Shown in pieces: positions 9,845 through 17,076 of a stretch of 17,171 nucleotides of DNA (positions are counted from its first letter, which is position 1; the number at the start of each line of letters is the position of its first letter). The translations under genes and the position numbers were made by a program. The notes under the pieces are model-generated. The model was given only the letters and a program-made list of their open reading frames with translations, searched no databases and was not told where the DNA came from. The stretch comes from Gallionella sp. (lineage in GTDB: Bacteria > Pseudomonadota > Gammaproteobacteria > Burkholderiales > Gallionellaceae), in contig JAUSMR010000170.1 in the NCBI GenBank assembly GCA_030645955.1, forward strand, positions 1 to 17,171, written 5' to 3'.

Positions 9845-10303
9845 ATGAAAAATCTTGCTCATCACATCGCCTCTTTGGCAATCACCGCCTGGGTCGGCGG
9901 GCTGTGGTCCATTGGCTATGCCGTGACTATCCTCTTCCGTGCCCAGCCGGACAAACAACTCGCCGGGATGCTGTCCGGGCAGATGTTCGACGTGATCAGT
10001 TATACCGGGATCGTTTGCGGCGCGTATCTGTTGCTCTATCGTCTGGCGATATCCGGCAAAGACGCCGTGCGTGAGTGGGTGTTCTGGCTGGTTGCGGCGA
10101 TGCTCGTCATCACGCTGCTGCTCCAGTTCGGTATTCATCCCCTGATGGCGGAAATCAAGCTGCAAGCCAATTCACCGGACGTGATGCAAAGCGCGATGGC
10201 GCCGAGCTACAAGATGTGGCATGGGATATCGAGCATTCTGTATCTGGTGGAGAGTCTGCTCGGCGCGGCGCTGGTCATCAAGTCGTTGCGAAAGCCAGCG
10301 TAG
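9845..10303 (+). CDS. DUF4149/TMEM205-like four-helix membrane protein
   Basis: 152 residues with four predicted membrane helices (about 7-30, 48-67, 77-97 and 127-147). The N-terminal motif HHIASLAITAWVGGLWSIGY, with a Trp-x-Gly-Gly pattern in helix 1, and the conserved PLMAEIKLQ loop and W-H-G-x-S at the start of helix 4 fit the DUF4149 family of inner-membrane proteins. Function is unknown in bacteria. The start ATG has no clear Shine-Dalgarno but gives a complete first helix. The stop codon TAG at 10301-10303 is formed inside the left arm of the palindromic repeat, so the repeat directly abuts or slightly altered the native C-terminus (SLRKPA). Confidence 0.8.
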   Translation: MKNLAHHIASLAITAWVGGLWSIGYAVTILFRAQPDKQLAGMLSGQMFDVISYTGIVCGAYLLLYRLAISGKDAVREWVFWLVAAMLVITLLLQFGIHPLMAEIKLQANSPDVMQSAMAPSYKMWHGISSILYLVESLLGAALVIKSLRKPA

Positions 10304-10393
10304 CCCGGATGCAATCCGGGGTTCAATATCTCAATTTTCCCCGGATTCCGCAAAGCCTGTCCTGAGCATGTCGAAGGGCTGCATCCGGGCTAC
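10300..10393 (+). repeat. Nested chimeric palindromic repeat
   Basis: The outer arms GTAGCCCGGATGC (10300-10312) and GCATCCGGGCTAC (10381-10393) are perfect inverted repeats. Inside, AATCCGGGG (10313-10321) pairs perfectly with CCCCGGATT (10339-10347), forming a side hairpin. The remaining interior holds CCTGTCCTGAGCATGTCGAA and GG (about 10356-10377), close to another common dispersed motif of the CCTGAGCTTGTCGAAGG type. It looks like one repeat family carrying a piece of a second. The element lies between convergent genes and could act as a bidirectional transcription barrier. Confidence 0.75.
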
Positions 10394-10464
10394 AAACGCC
10401 GCGATCTCTCTGCACCAGCAAGAAATCTCGCGCCCCTTTATTCGCATCGTGACCCCCGGATGCA

Positions 10465-11742
10465 TCAGCCCGGGTTGTCTACCGAAAACATGCTCCACGG
10501 ATAGGTAATAAATATCTGGCTTTGGGGACCCTCGGTTCCATGGGCCAGATCGAAGCGGATAATCACGCCGGACAGCACCAGGCGTGCTCCTATCCCATAA
10601 CTGCTGCGTCCGTCCCTGAACAGATCGCCGTAGCGGTCGGCCACCATGCCGCGTTCCCAGAAAGCAGCAAGCTGGATGCCGGTGCGTATTCCCTTTGCGA
10701 CATAGATGTTGAACGGGGTGCGCTCATCGGTCAGATTCCAGCGGTATTCGGCACCGTAGGACAAGGCTTGTCCGGCATAAAAACGCCCGTTGTCGTACGA
10801 GCGCAAACGCTGGGTTCCCCCCAACGGTGAGGCGGTGCCATACTGGTTGTTCGCCTGCATGCCCGCCAGCAGCTTGGCTTCGGTAGACTGGCAGGAGTCG
10901 CGCTCTGGCCCGGCCGGATATTGGCTGCAATTCAATCCATGGCGCTGTTGCAGCAGGGCGTAGTCGGTAAGCCCCTCGCGGGTGACATGGGCACGCGAGT
11001 AGAACACGTTGAATACCAGCGTATCCCAGTTGCGCGTCGGCAAATAGCCGGTGAAATTGTAGTCATTGACGAAATACTCGCTCATGTCCGGGTTGTGGCC
11101 ATTGGGCAGGCGGCTGGAAAATTCCAGGCGCACGCCGTTGCGCGGGTCGACCCTGTCATCGGTCAGGTCAAGGGAGCCGCCCAGAGAATAAGATGTACCG
11201 CTATGCCAGTTGGTATCCACCCCCGCAAACGCCTGTTTATCCTTATCCAGTACTTCAAGCAGGCGGTTACGCCCGCTCAACCTGCGCGCAAAAATATCGT
11301 AGCGGCGCTGATCGAAAGTCAGGGTCATCTGCCCCAGAAGATAAGCGCCTTCCACTTTGGGGTAGATCACATCGATCGGGCCGGAAGCGATGCCGCGATT
11401 GTAAGATGTTGCTGCAACCCTGTAGTCGTTATAGCCGACATCGACTATCAGGCGCTGCGGTATCACGTGGTAATCCAGCAAGGCGGCGCCGGTCGCCTTG
11501 ATATCGCCGCGCACATAGTAGCCGGTAAAATCGGTATCGCCATCGCCCATGTTCAGCACGCTGACACCGAACCCGCCCGCCCTGCCCATGCCCGGTATCT
11601 CACCGACAATCGGATAGAAGTAGTAGCCAAAATCCCGGCCAAACTGATCCTTGCGCCGCTCGACGACCTCGGCAAAGCCCGCACTGCTGAACAGCATCAG
11701 CAGTATCACCCCGATCCAGAACATACTGATTCCGCGATGCAT
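10465..11742 (-). CDS. BamA/Omp85-like outer-membrane beta-barrel protein (no POTRA)
   Basis: 425 residues from the chosen start. MHRGISMFWIGVILLMLFSS and the following AGFA form a Sec signal peptide, cleaved likely after AGFA. No POTRA repeats precede the barrel. The body shows alternating beta-strand patterns (FGVSVLNMGDGDTDFTGYY, SYSLGGSLDLTDDRVDPRNG, GVRLEFSSRLP) and GGTQRLRSYDNGRFYAGQAL, which fits the L6 loop of Omp85 proteins where BamA has VRGY/F; here the Gly is Ser. It ends with a strand-like IFITYPWSMF. The likely family is 'surface antigen' barrels (PF01103) acting alone, sometimes linked to patatin-like or lipid-related functions; the role is unknown. The start has AGGAGG nine bases upstream; a 52-codon open extension further upstream lacks a signal peptide and was not used. 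CysCys in NCSQYPAGPERDSC may form a loop disulfide. Confidence 0.82.
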   Translation of the reverse strand: MHRGISMFWIGVILLMLFSSAGFAEVVERRKDQFGRDFGYYFYPIVGEIPGMGRAGGFGVSVLNMGDGDTDFTGYYVRGDIKATGAALLDYHVIPQRLIVDVGYNDYRVAATSYNRGIASGPIDVIYPKVEGAYLLGQMTLTFDQRRYDIFARRLSGRNRLLEVLDKDKQAFAGVDTNWHSGTSYSLGGSLDLTDDRVDPRNGVRLEFSSRLPNGHNPDMSEYFVNDYNFTGYLPTRNWDTLVFNVFYSRAHVTREGLTDYALLQQRHGLNCSQYPAGPERDSCQSTEAKLLAGMQANNQYGTASPLGGTQRLRSYDNGRFYAGQALSYGAEYRWNLTDERTPFNIYVAKGIRTGIQLAAFWERGMVADRYGDLFRDGRSSYGIGARLVLSGVIIRFDLAHGTEGPQSQIFITYPWSMFSVDNPG

Positions 11743-11853
11743 GATGATGGGCCTCCTATCGTTCCGATAGCCTGTATGGTTTGAGCCATGAATGGCATCT
11801 ATGATGCATGAAAGCCATTTTGATTCAGCATACACCGTGAAGATTGAAGAAAC

Positions 11854-11868
11854 AACATGTGACATGTT
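11854..11868. promoter_or_regulatory. Dyad AACATG-TGA-CATGTT, possible operator
   Basis: A perfect 6-base inverted repeat with a three-base centre in the divergent region between the barrel gene and the aminotransferase gene, about 110 bases from each start. It has the size of a dimeric regulator half-site pair. Only one copy is seen, and I recognise no regulator. Confidence 0.25.
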
Positions 11869-11944
11869 TATCATAAGTTGGCATTTTTCGCTGCGCACAC
11901 CGTATCCAAAAAATCATCAACCCCCGTTTCTCTCTTCACCCCGG

Positions 11945-11972
11945 TTCACTCTTTCCTTGGCACAGGTATAAT
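11945..11972 (+). promoter_or_regulatory. Sigma-70-type promoter for the aminotransferase gene
   Basis: TTCACT (11945-11950) and a perfect TATAAT (11967-11972) are 16 bases apart. The predicted start of transcription is near 11979, giving a leader of about 26 bases with AAGGA just before the TTG start at 12005. Confidence 0.55.
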
Positions 11973-12004
11973 TCGCGCTTCCGTTTAAACTGCAAGGAAA
12001 TATC

Positions 12005-13198
12005 TTGGAACTCTCGACTCGCGTGCAAGCCATCAAGCCCTCCCCCACCCTCGCCGTCACCGCCCGTGCAGCGAAGCTGAAAGCCGAAGGAAAAGACATC
12101 ATCGGGCTCGGCGCGGGCGAACCGGATTTCGACACACCGCAGCACATCAAGGATGCGGCTATCGCCGCGATCAACAGGGGCTTCACCAAATACACCGCCG
12201 TCGGCGGCACGCCCTCGCTTAAAGCAGCGGTCATCGCCAAGTTCAAGCGCGACAACGGGCTGGACTACACCGCGAAACAGATCCTGGTTTCCTGCGGCGG
12301 CAAGCAGAGCTTTTTTAATTTGGCACTCGCCTACATCAATCCCGGCGACGAAGTGATCATCCCCGCCCCTTACTGGGTGTCCTATCCCGACATCGTGCTC
12401 ATCGCCGAAGGCAAGCCGGTGGTCGTGCAGGCGGGCATCGAGCAGGGCTTCAGGATGACCGCCGCGCAACTGGAAGCGGCGATTACGCCCAAAACCAGAA
12501 TGGTGGTGATCAACAGCCCGAGCAATCCGTCCGGTGCGGTGTACACCCTTGGGGAATTGAAAGCATTGGGCGAGGTGCTGCGCAAGCATCCCAACATCCT
12601 GATTGCCACCGACGATATGTACGAGCATATCGCGCTGACCGATGCGAAATTCGCCAACATCCTGAATGCCTGCCCCGACCTGTATCCGCGCACGATGGTG
12701 CTGAATGGCGTATCCAAGGCCTATTCCATGACCGGCTGGCGCATCGGCTACGCGGCTGGGCCGGAGAACATCATCACCGCGATGGAGAACGTGCAGTCGC
12801 AGAGCACTTCCAATCCGACCTCGATCTCGCAGGTGGCGGCGGAAGCGGCATTGAACGGCGATCAGGGCTGCATCGCGCCGATGCTCAAGGCATTCCGCGA
12901 GCGGCATGTGTTCGTGGTGAATGAACTGAACAAGATTCCCGGTGTGCAGTGCATCATGGCGGGCGGCGCGTTCTACGCCTTCCCGGATATGCGTCCGGCG
13001 ATTGCCAGGCTGCACCAGCGCGGCACAATCAAGGCAGCGACCGATATAGCGTTTTCCGAATACCTGCTGGAACAAGGCGGTGTCGCCGTGGTGCCCGGTT
13101 CGGCATTCGGCAGCGAGGGCTATGTCCGCCTGTCGTTCGCCACGTCGATGGAAAACCTCAGGATAGCGCTAGAGCGCATCGCGAAAGCGCTATCCTGA
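12005..13198 (+). CDS. Class I aminotransferase, aspartate/prephenate type
   Basis: PLP-dependent aminotransferase of the aspartate aminotransferase 1-beta subgroup, 397 residues, normal length. GLGAGEPDFDTP (34-45) and FTKYTAVGGTPSLK (60-73) are family signatures. The PLP contacts are Asn174 (NSPSNPSG), Asp203 and Tyr206 (ATDDMYEH) and the Schiff-base Lys238 in GVSKAYSMTGWRIGY. Arg375 in YVRLSF binds the substrate carboxylate. It probably interconverts aspartate and 2-oxoglutarate; members of this subgroup may also transaminate prephenate to arogenate, which the sequence alone does not settle. The start is TTG at 12005: AAGGA lies six bases upstream, and residues from MELSTRVQAIKPSPTL match the family N-terminus. 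A TATAAT promoter is close upstream. As I recall, uvrB and this aminotransferase are neighbours in many betaproteobacteria, here separated by accessory genes. Confidence 0.92.
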   Translation: MELSTRVQAIKPSPTLAVTARAAKLKAEGKDIIGLGAGEPDFDTPQHIKDAAIAAINRGFTKYTAVGGTPSLKAAVIAKFKRDNGLDYTAKQILVSCGGKQSFFNLALAYINPGDEVIIPAPYWVSYPDIVLIAEGKPVVVQAGIEQGFRMTAAQLEAAITPKTRMVVINSPSNPSGAVYTLGELKALGEVLRKHPNILIATDDMYEHIALTDAKFANILNACPDLYPRTMVLNGVSKAYSMTGWRIGYAAGPENIITAMENVQSQSTSNPTSISQVAAEAALNGDQGCIAPMLKAFRERHVFVVNELNKIPGVQCIMAGGAFYAFPDMRPAIARLHQRGTIKAATDIAFSEYLLEQGGVAVVPGSAFGSEGYVRLSFATSMENLRIALERIAKALS

Positions 13199-13214
13199 GG
13201 TTTCGGTGTAGGCT

Positions 13215-13284
13215 AACCTTCAGGTTATGCCGGAACCACAATCTCAAACAGGCGCTGGAGCGAATGCACAAGGCGGTTGCCTGA
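13215..13284 (+). pseudogene. 3'-terminal remnant resembling an aminotransferase
   Basis: Seventeen bases after the stop of the aminotransferase gene a frame reads FRLCRNHNLKQALERMHKAV then A and a stop at 13282-13284. This parallels the end of the preceding protein (VRLSFATSMENLRIALERIAKALS) in order: R-L, N-L, ALER, K-A. It could be the tail of a duplicated aminotransferase or of a MalY/PatB-type relative. It is only about 23 residues long, so the match could be partly chance. Confidence 0.4.
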
Positions 13285-13288
13285 GCAA

Positions 13289-13495
13289 TTATTTCATTTC
13301 GCAATCAATATCGGCACCAGCCGCGACCTTGCCGTCGGCCAGCGGATATAGACCAAACGTCCGAACAATAATAAAGATGAACTGCTTGAAGACCTTGAAG
13401 CACGCCAGTCCGGAGACACTGCCGTCATGATTGTATTACGTGGGGAAAAACAGGTAAGGCAACGCCTGACGGTGAAGCTGGCATCACCGGATTGA
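13289..13495 (+). pseudogene. Internally deleted HtrA/DegP-like serine protease remnant
   Basis: In a single frame, INIGTSRDLAVGQRI (13304-13348) resembles the trypsin-domain segment of HtrA-family proteases that precedes the AIGNPFG stretch. It is followed directly by an in-frame TAG (13349-13351). From 13367 the same frame reads NNKDELLEDLEARQSGDTAV and continues MIVLRGEKQVRQRLTVKL to a TGA at 13493-13495. That is the expected last half of a C-terminal PDZ domain: N-x-DELL, then a GDT turn, then VLR-G and a final strand. The catalytic serine region and most of the PDZ are missing, so an internal deletion joined two distant parts of the gene. No start or upstream coding is left. Confidence 0.6.
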
Positions 13496-13538
13496 GCAGC
13501 CGGCTGAACCCCGGGGGAAAGCTTGGCAGAATCCAGCC

Positions 13539-16500
13539 CTATGGGGCAAAGTGTAAAGTGGGTCTGTCAGTCACTCCGCCGATTTGCAGATCGACTGGTT
13601 TCATCCCTTCCTCCAGCGTCAGCCTGGCGATAATGCTTCCCGATATCTGTTGCTTGTCGATATCCAGTCTGGCGACCGCATTCAACACATTCGTGGTGAC
13701 TTTTATTTGTTTAAAGTGAAGAGTGTTGTTGGTATACGCAACGACACCGCTGAGCTCATCGAAGTGAGTCCTGCCGCCCGGCAAGTGTTCCCTGCTGTGC
13801 GCACGTGCAGTTGCGATGATGTCCATGCCGCTGATCACCCCTTTTTTAGCCATGAAGCTGCCATCCAGCGCCGCCGATTCAGCCAGACCAGCCAGATCTA
13901 CCGCCGTCATATTGAAGCGCGCCGAACCTTCAACATTGCCATCCAATAAATTGTTCAAGCGCTGCATGGTAATTGTTTTAGCCACCATGGTTCCTTGCAC
14001 ACGCCAGCCTGAGAGCCAGCTGATGTTCGCATTCCCTTGCAAAATACCTCCAAAAATCCGGCCGTCGAACTCGCTGATCGATAAGTCGTTGTTGCTTAAC
14101 TCACCCTTTGCGGTCAGCTCGTCAAACGGCCAATTCGGCAGCAACGGCAACGCGCTGTCGCGCACCGTTATGGCTACTTTCTGCTTGTTGCCCAGGGTGG
14201 CGCTGATATCCAGAATATATTTGCCGGCATTCGAGCGCAGATTGGCATTGGTGAATTCGCCAAGCGGATTGAAATTCAACACGCCTTCAACACCAGCAAA
14301 TTGGACAGCATCCGCATCCAGCGTACCTTGACTGATCACCATGCGCGCCACCGGATATTGATTGTCAGCAGCCAGTTGCTGCGCCCATGCGGATACGCTT
14401 TGCAAGCCCGCGCCACTCACCTTGACACCCTGCAACTCGATGCTGTCGATTGGCTTTGCCTCAATGAACAGCCCCGCGATGGCAAAATTTATCAGCGCCT
14501 GCTCCGCCTGAAATTGCTTCACTTCGCCAATATATATCTCGCCCAATTCCAAACGCGGCGTCGGCAAGATACGTCCGGACAAGCGACCTATATGAACCGG
14601 CTGGTGCAATTTTGCGGACAAGAATTTTTCAACTTTGGGCATATAGTCACGCGTCGGCAATGCATACGGGGCGGCTAACAACGCGCCCAGCAGCAGCACC
14701 AACAGGAACATACCCAGCTTGAACATGAAACCCACCAGCTTGCCCCATGAAAATGGCTTGCGCCTGACTCGTGCAACCGTGGCTGGTTTGGCGACAGGGA
14801 CGGCAGGGGCGGCATCGGCAAAATATTTAACCTGCTTTGCGGCTTGCTCTATTTCGGCTCCGGCGGCTTCAGCTGCGCGCTGTTCTGCTCCTGCCCGAGC
14901 CTTGGCTTGGGCTTCTGCCTGTTTTTTAGCTGCCAGCGCTTCCTCCTCGATGCGCTTGTCTACCGCGATACGCTCTTGCGTTGCCCGCTGAATTTCATCC
15001 TTGCTGGGCGTACCCCCGGCCGGTTTACTCGCGACAAACGGGAGTGTTTCTTGCTGAACAGGCTGCCTGGCTTCTGCAGGCTGAGCCATTCGCGCAGCCT
15101 TATCCGGTTGTTGTGCGGGACCGACCTTCTCTTTTTTCGGCGGCTCGACTAACGGCTGGGGTATGTCGACTTTAAATGAATCGAAGGAAAATGTTTCCGG
15201 CTTGCCTGCATGGTCAGTTCCAGTTGGTCCGGCTTTCTGCGCTGGCTGAGTATTTTTTTGAGTTTCGACTAAGGGTTGTTGCGCATCGACTTGAAATGCA
15301 TCAAAAGCGAATGTGTCCGGCTTGGACACTGGTGCAGTTTCAGCGGAAGAAGAAAAAGGATTTGCCTGTATCTCCGCAGCCGATTCACTGGTTTGCCGCA
15401 GTATCGCTGCCCCAACAGATACATGATCCACATACTCATAGACAGGATGCTCGCGCCCGTGCTTGTCTTTCTGCATACCGCGATACCGGAACATGTCGGC
15501 GTATTCATCATTCAACCTTGAAACAAAATCATAATAGGGACGGGAAATATAAATCTGGTCGACACCGGCGAAGCTCATCACGCGCTGCGCATCATTGATG
15601 CCGTCACCTACCATGTTGCGTTGTCCATTCATATCCTTGACGATATTGATGGGACCGAGGTGAATACCGATTCGTACTTTCAGATCCGGATAATCCAGAT
15701 GCTGATTGGTCATGACAGTTTTGCGAAACTTCATTGCCACTTCCAGGGCGTCTTCAGGATGTTGCAAAAAACCTATTGCCGCACCGTCCCCGGTATCAAG
15801 AATGATGTGCTCACCTTCTCCATGCGTTTCTAGACATTCGGAGACTATCTGATTGAACTGCCTTTTTATTTCGATCTGTTTGTTGACAGATTGCTTGGTA
15901 TACCCGACCACGTCAAAAAACAACACTGTCGCACTGGTAGAGCGTGAGGTCGTTGCGACACTTGGCCTCGGCTTATCCGCTTCGCTCAATACCTTGGCTT
16001 GAGCCGTATCATGTACCGATTTGATCAGCATCGCTTCTGCTTGCTGCCGTGCCCTCAAGCTGGCTTCCGCTTCTTCGCGCGCTCTGGCAACTTCCTGCTC
16101 GGCCTTGAGGCGGGCCGCCTCAGCCTCTTGCTGAGCCTGCAACCTGGCTGCTTCAATTTCCTGCCTGGCTATGGCTTCCGCGTGTGCTCTTGCCTCGCTC
16201 TCGGCCTTGATGCGGGCTGCCTCTGCTTCTTGTCTTGCCTTGGCTTCGATCAACACACGCGCTTGTGCTTCCGCCTCAGCCTTGGCCTTGGATGCTGCCA
16301 GTTCAACCTTAACTCGCTCCGCTTCCTGTTCGAGCTTGAGCCGCAACGCCTCTGCTTCCTGTTGAACTTGTAATTTCGCCGCCTCGATTTCCTGTTTGGC
16401 TTTTTCTTCAGCCTCATCCTTCAATTTTTCGGCATCAGCCTCTGCCTTGTCCGGCTCGGGTGCCGGCGTTTTCGAAGAAGATGCGCTAACTCCGGACATA

Positions 16501-16832
16501 AAATCCAAATCACCGGCACCATCATTCACCGGTTTTGTTTTATGCGGTGTAGCCATCTTGGGTGGAACCGACATCTTGGGAGGAACCGACATCTTGGGAA
16601 TATTGCCTGCCTTGGCTTTATCCGCAATGTAACCGTCCTTTTCCAACTCCTGGAGCATCGCATCGAGGCCGGCACGCAGGCTGGGCGCGGCACGCTTGTT
16701 GATTTCACCGCAAGTCGCGGTTCCATCCACCATCAGCAAGGCACGTTTGATATCACCGGGAAGATGCATAGTCCTGCTGTGCACCTCATCCTCGCCCTTG
16801 CTGGTTCTGACAAAAATGGTCTTATTGTCCAT
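13539..16832 (-). CDS. Class III nucleotide cyclase fused to an AsmA-like domain
   Basis: A 1097-residue single polypeptide. Residues 1-75 look like a small winged-helix module (RALLMVDG, then LQELEKDGYI), then three MSVPPK-like repeats (80-97). Residues 130-285 are an Ala/Glu/Lys/Gln-rich coiled coil. Residues 300-470 are a class III adenylate/guanylate cyclase domain: metal-binding Asp307 (VLFFDVVGYT) and Asp349 (LDTGDGAAIGF), with Asn413 and Arg417 in GINDAQR. The base-selecting Lys and Asp positions are Leu345 and Asn406. Residues 504-563 carry two copies of a KP(D/E)TF(A/S)FD(A/S)F(Q/K)VD motif. A second coiled coil spans about 610-670. One transmembrane helix spans about 698-721. Residues 730-1097 resemble AsmA proteins (FLSAKLHQPVHIGRLSGRIL, ALINFAIAGLFIEAKPIDSI). 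Predicted topology: cyclase cytoplasmic, AsmA part periplasmic. No operon partner; divergent from tRNA-Asn. Domain order is clear; function is inferred. Confidence 0.88.
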   Translation of the reverse strand: MDNKTIFVRTSKGEDEVHSRTMHLPGDIKRALLMVDGTATCGEINKRAAPSLRAGLDAMLQELEKDGYIADKAKAGNIPKMSVPPKMSVPPKMATPHKTKPVNDGAGDLDFMSGVSASSSKTPAPEPDKAEADAEKLKDEAEEKAKQEIEAAKLQVQQEAEALRLKLEQEAERVKVELAASKAKAEAEAQARVLIEAKARQEAEAARIKAESEARAHAEAIARQEIEAARLQAQQEAEAARLKAEQEVARAREEAEASLRARQQAEAMLIKSVHDTAQAKVLSEADKPRPSVATTSRSTSATVLFFDVVGYTKQSVNKQIEIKRQFNQIVSECLETHGEGEHIILDTGDGAAIGFLQHPEDALEVAMKFRKTVMTNQHLDYPDLKVRIGIHLGPINIVKDMNGQRNMVGDGINDAQRVMSFAGVDQIYISRPYYDFVSRLNDEYADMFRYRGMQKDKHGREHPVYEYVDHVSVGAAILRQTSESAAEIQANPFSSSAETAPVSKPDTFAFDAFQVDAQQPLVETQKNTQPAQKAGPTGTDHAGKPETFSFDSFKVDIPQPLVEPPKKEKVGPAQQPDKAARMAQPAEARQPVQQETLPFVASKPAGGTPSKDEIQRATQERIAVDKRIEEEALAAKKQAEAQAKARAGAEQRAAEAAGAEIEQAAKQVKYFADAAPAVPVAKPATVARVRRKPFSWGKLVGFMFKLGMFLLVLLLGALLAAPYALPTRDYMPKVEKFLSAKLHQPVHIGRLSGRILPTPRLELGEIYIGEVKQFQAEQALINFAIAGLFIEAKPIDSIELQGVKVSGAGLQSVSAWAQQLAADNQYPVARMVISQGTLDADAVQFAGVEGVLNFNPLGEFTNANLRSNAGKYILDISATLGNKQKVAITVRDSALPLLPNWPFDELTAKGELSNNDLSISEFDGRIFGGILQGNANISWLSGWRVQGTMVAKTITMQRLNNLLDGNVEGSARFNMTAVDLAGLAESAALDGSFMAKKGVISGMDIIATARAHSREHLPGGRTHFDELSGVVAYTNNTLHFKQIKVTTNVLNAVARLDIDKQQISGSIIARLTLEEGMKPVDLQIGGVTDRPTLHFAP
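16554..16598 (-). repeat. Three 18-base tandem coding repeats
   Basis: CATCTTGGG recurs at 16554, 16572 and 16590 on the plus strand. The 18-base units encode K-M-S-V-P-P on the minus strand, near residues 80-97 of the cyclase-AsmA protein. They probably form a flexible linker between the N-terminal module and the coiled coil and could change in copy number. Confidence 0.75.
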
Positions 16833-16957
16833 ATCTCATTCTAACTGATAGCACGCTGATTGGCATTGGCATCCGGCAGGACGAAAGACTGCCCTCGCAA
16901 CAAACATCGGCAAGCTTAGCAAAGACGCCTCAGTCACCCATTGAATCTAATTTGAGG

Positions 16958-16986
16958 TTGACCGAGCAAAGCAAAATCACTATCAT
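16958..16986 (+). promoter_or_regulatory. Sigma-70 promoter of tRNA-Asn
   Basis: TTGACC (16958-16963) and TATCAT (16981-16986) are exactly 17 bases apart. Transcription would begin near 16993, leaving a short leader before the tRNA at 17001. Confidence 0.75.
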
Positions 16987-17000
16987 GCGCACCTCTTCAT

Positions 17001-17076
17001 TCCCTGATAGCTCAGTCGGTAGAGCGACGGACTGTTAATCCGCAGGTCCCTGGTTCGAGTCCAGGTCGGGGAGCCA
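17001..17076 (+). tRNA. tRNA-Asn (GUU anticodon)
   Basis: A complete 76-base cloverleaf. The acceptor arms TCCCTGA (17001-17007) and TCGGGGA pair with one G-T. The D arm is GCTC-AGTCGGTA-GAGC. The anticodon arm ACGGA/TCCGC has loop CTGTTAA with GTT at 17034-17036. The T arm is CCTGG-TTCGAGT-CCAGG, and the CCA end is encoded (17074-17076). It is the only tRNA in the window. Confidence 0.97.

Noticed and set aside
10455..10480. Hairpin just after the barrel gene stop as a terminator
   Set aside because: Only a five-base GC stem with no T-run on the minus strand; overlaps the last codons.
10921..11784. 287-codon open frame antisense to the barrel gene
   Set aside because: Shadow of the minus-strand coding region; no domain, no ribosome binding site.
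11743..11898. 52-codon upstream extension of the barrel gene
   Set aside because: A proper signal peptide and AGGAGG site support the start at 11742; the extension would bury the signal peptide.
11936..13075. 379-codon open frame antisense to the aminotransferase gene
   Set aside because: No family features; the plus-strand frame is a complete aminotransferase.
16554..16598. CRISPR-like short repeats
   Set aside because: Three 18-base units directly abut without spacers and lie in a coding frame; this is a coding minisatellite.
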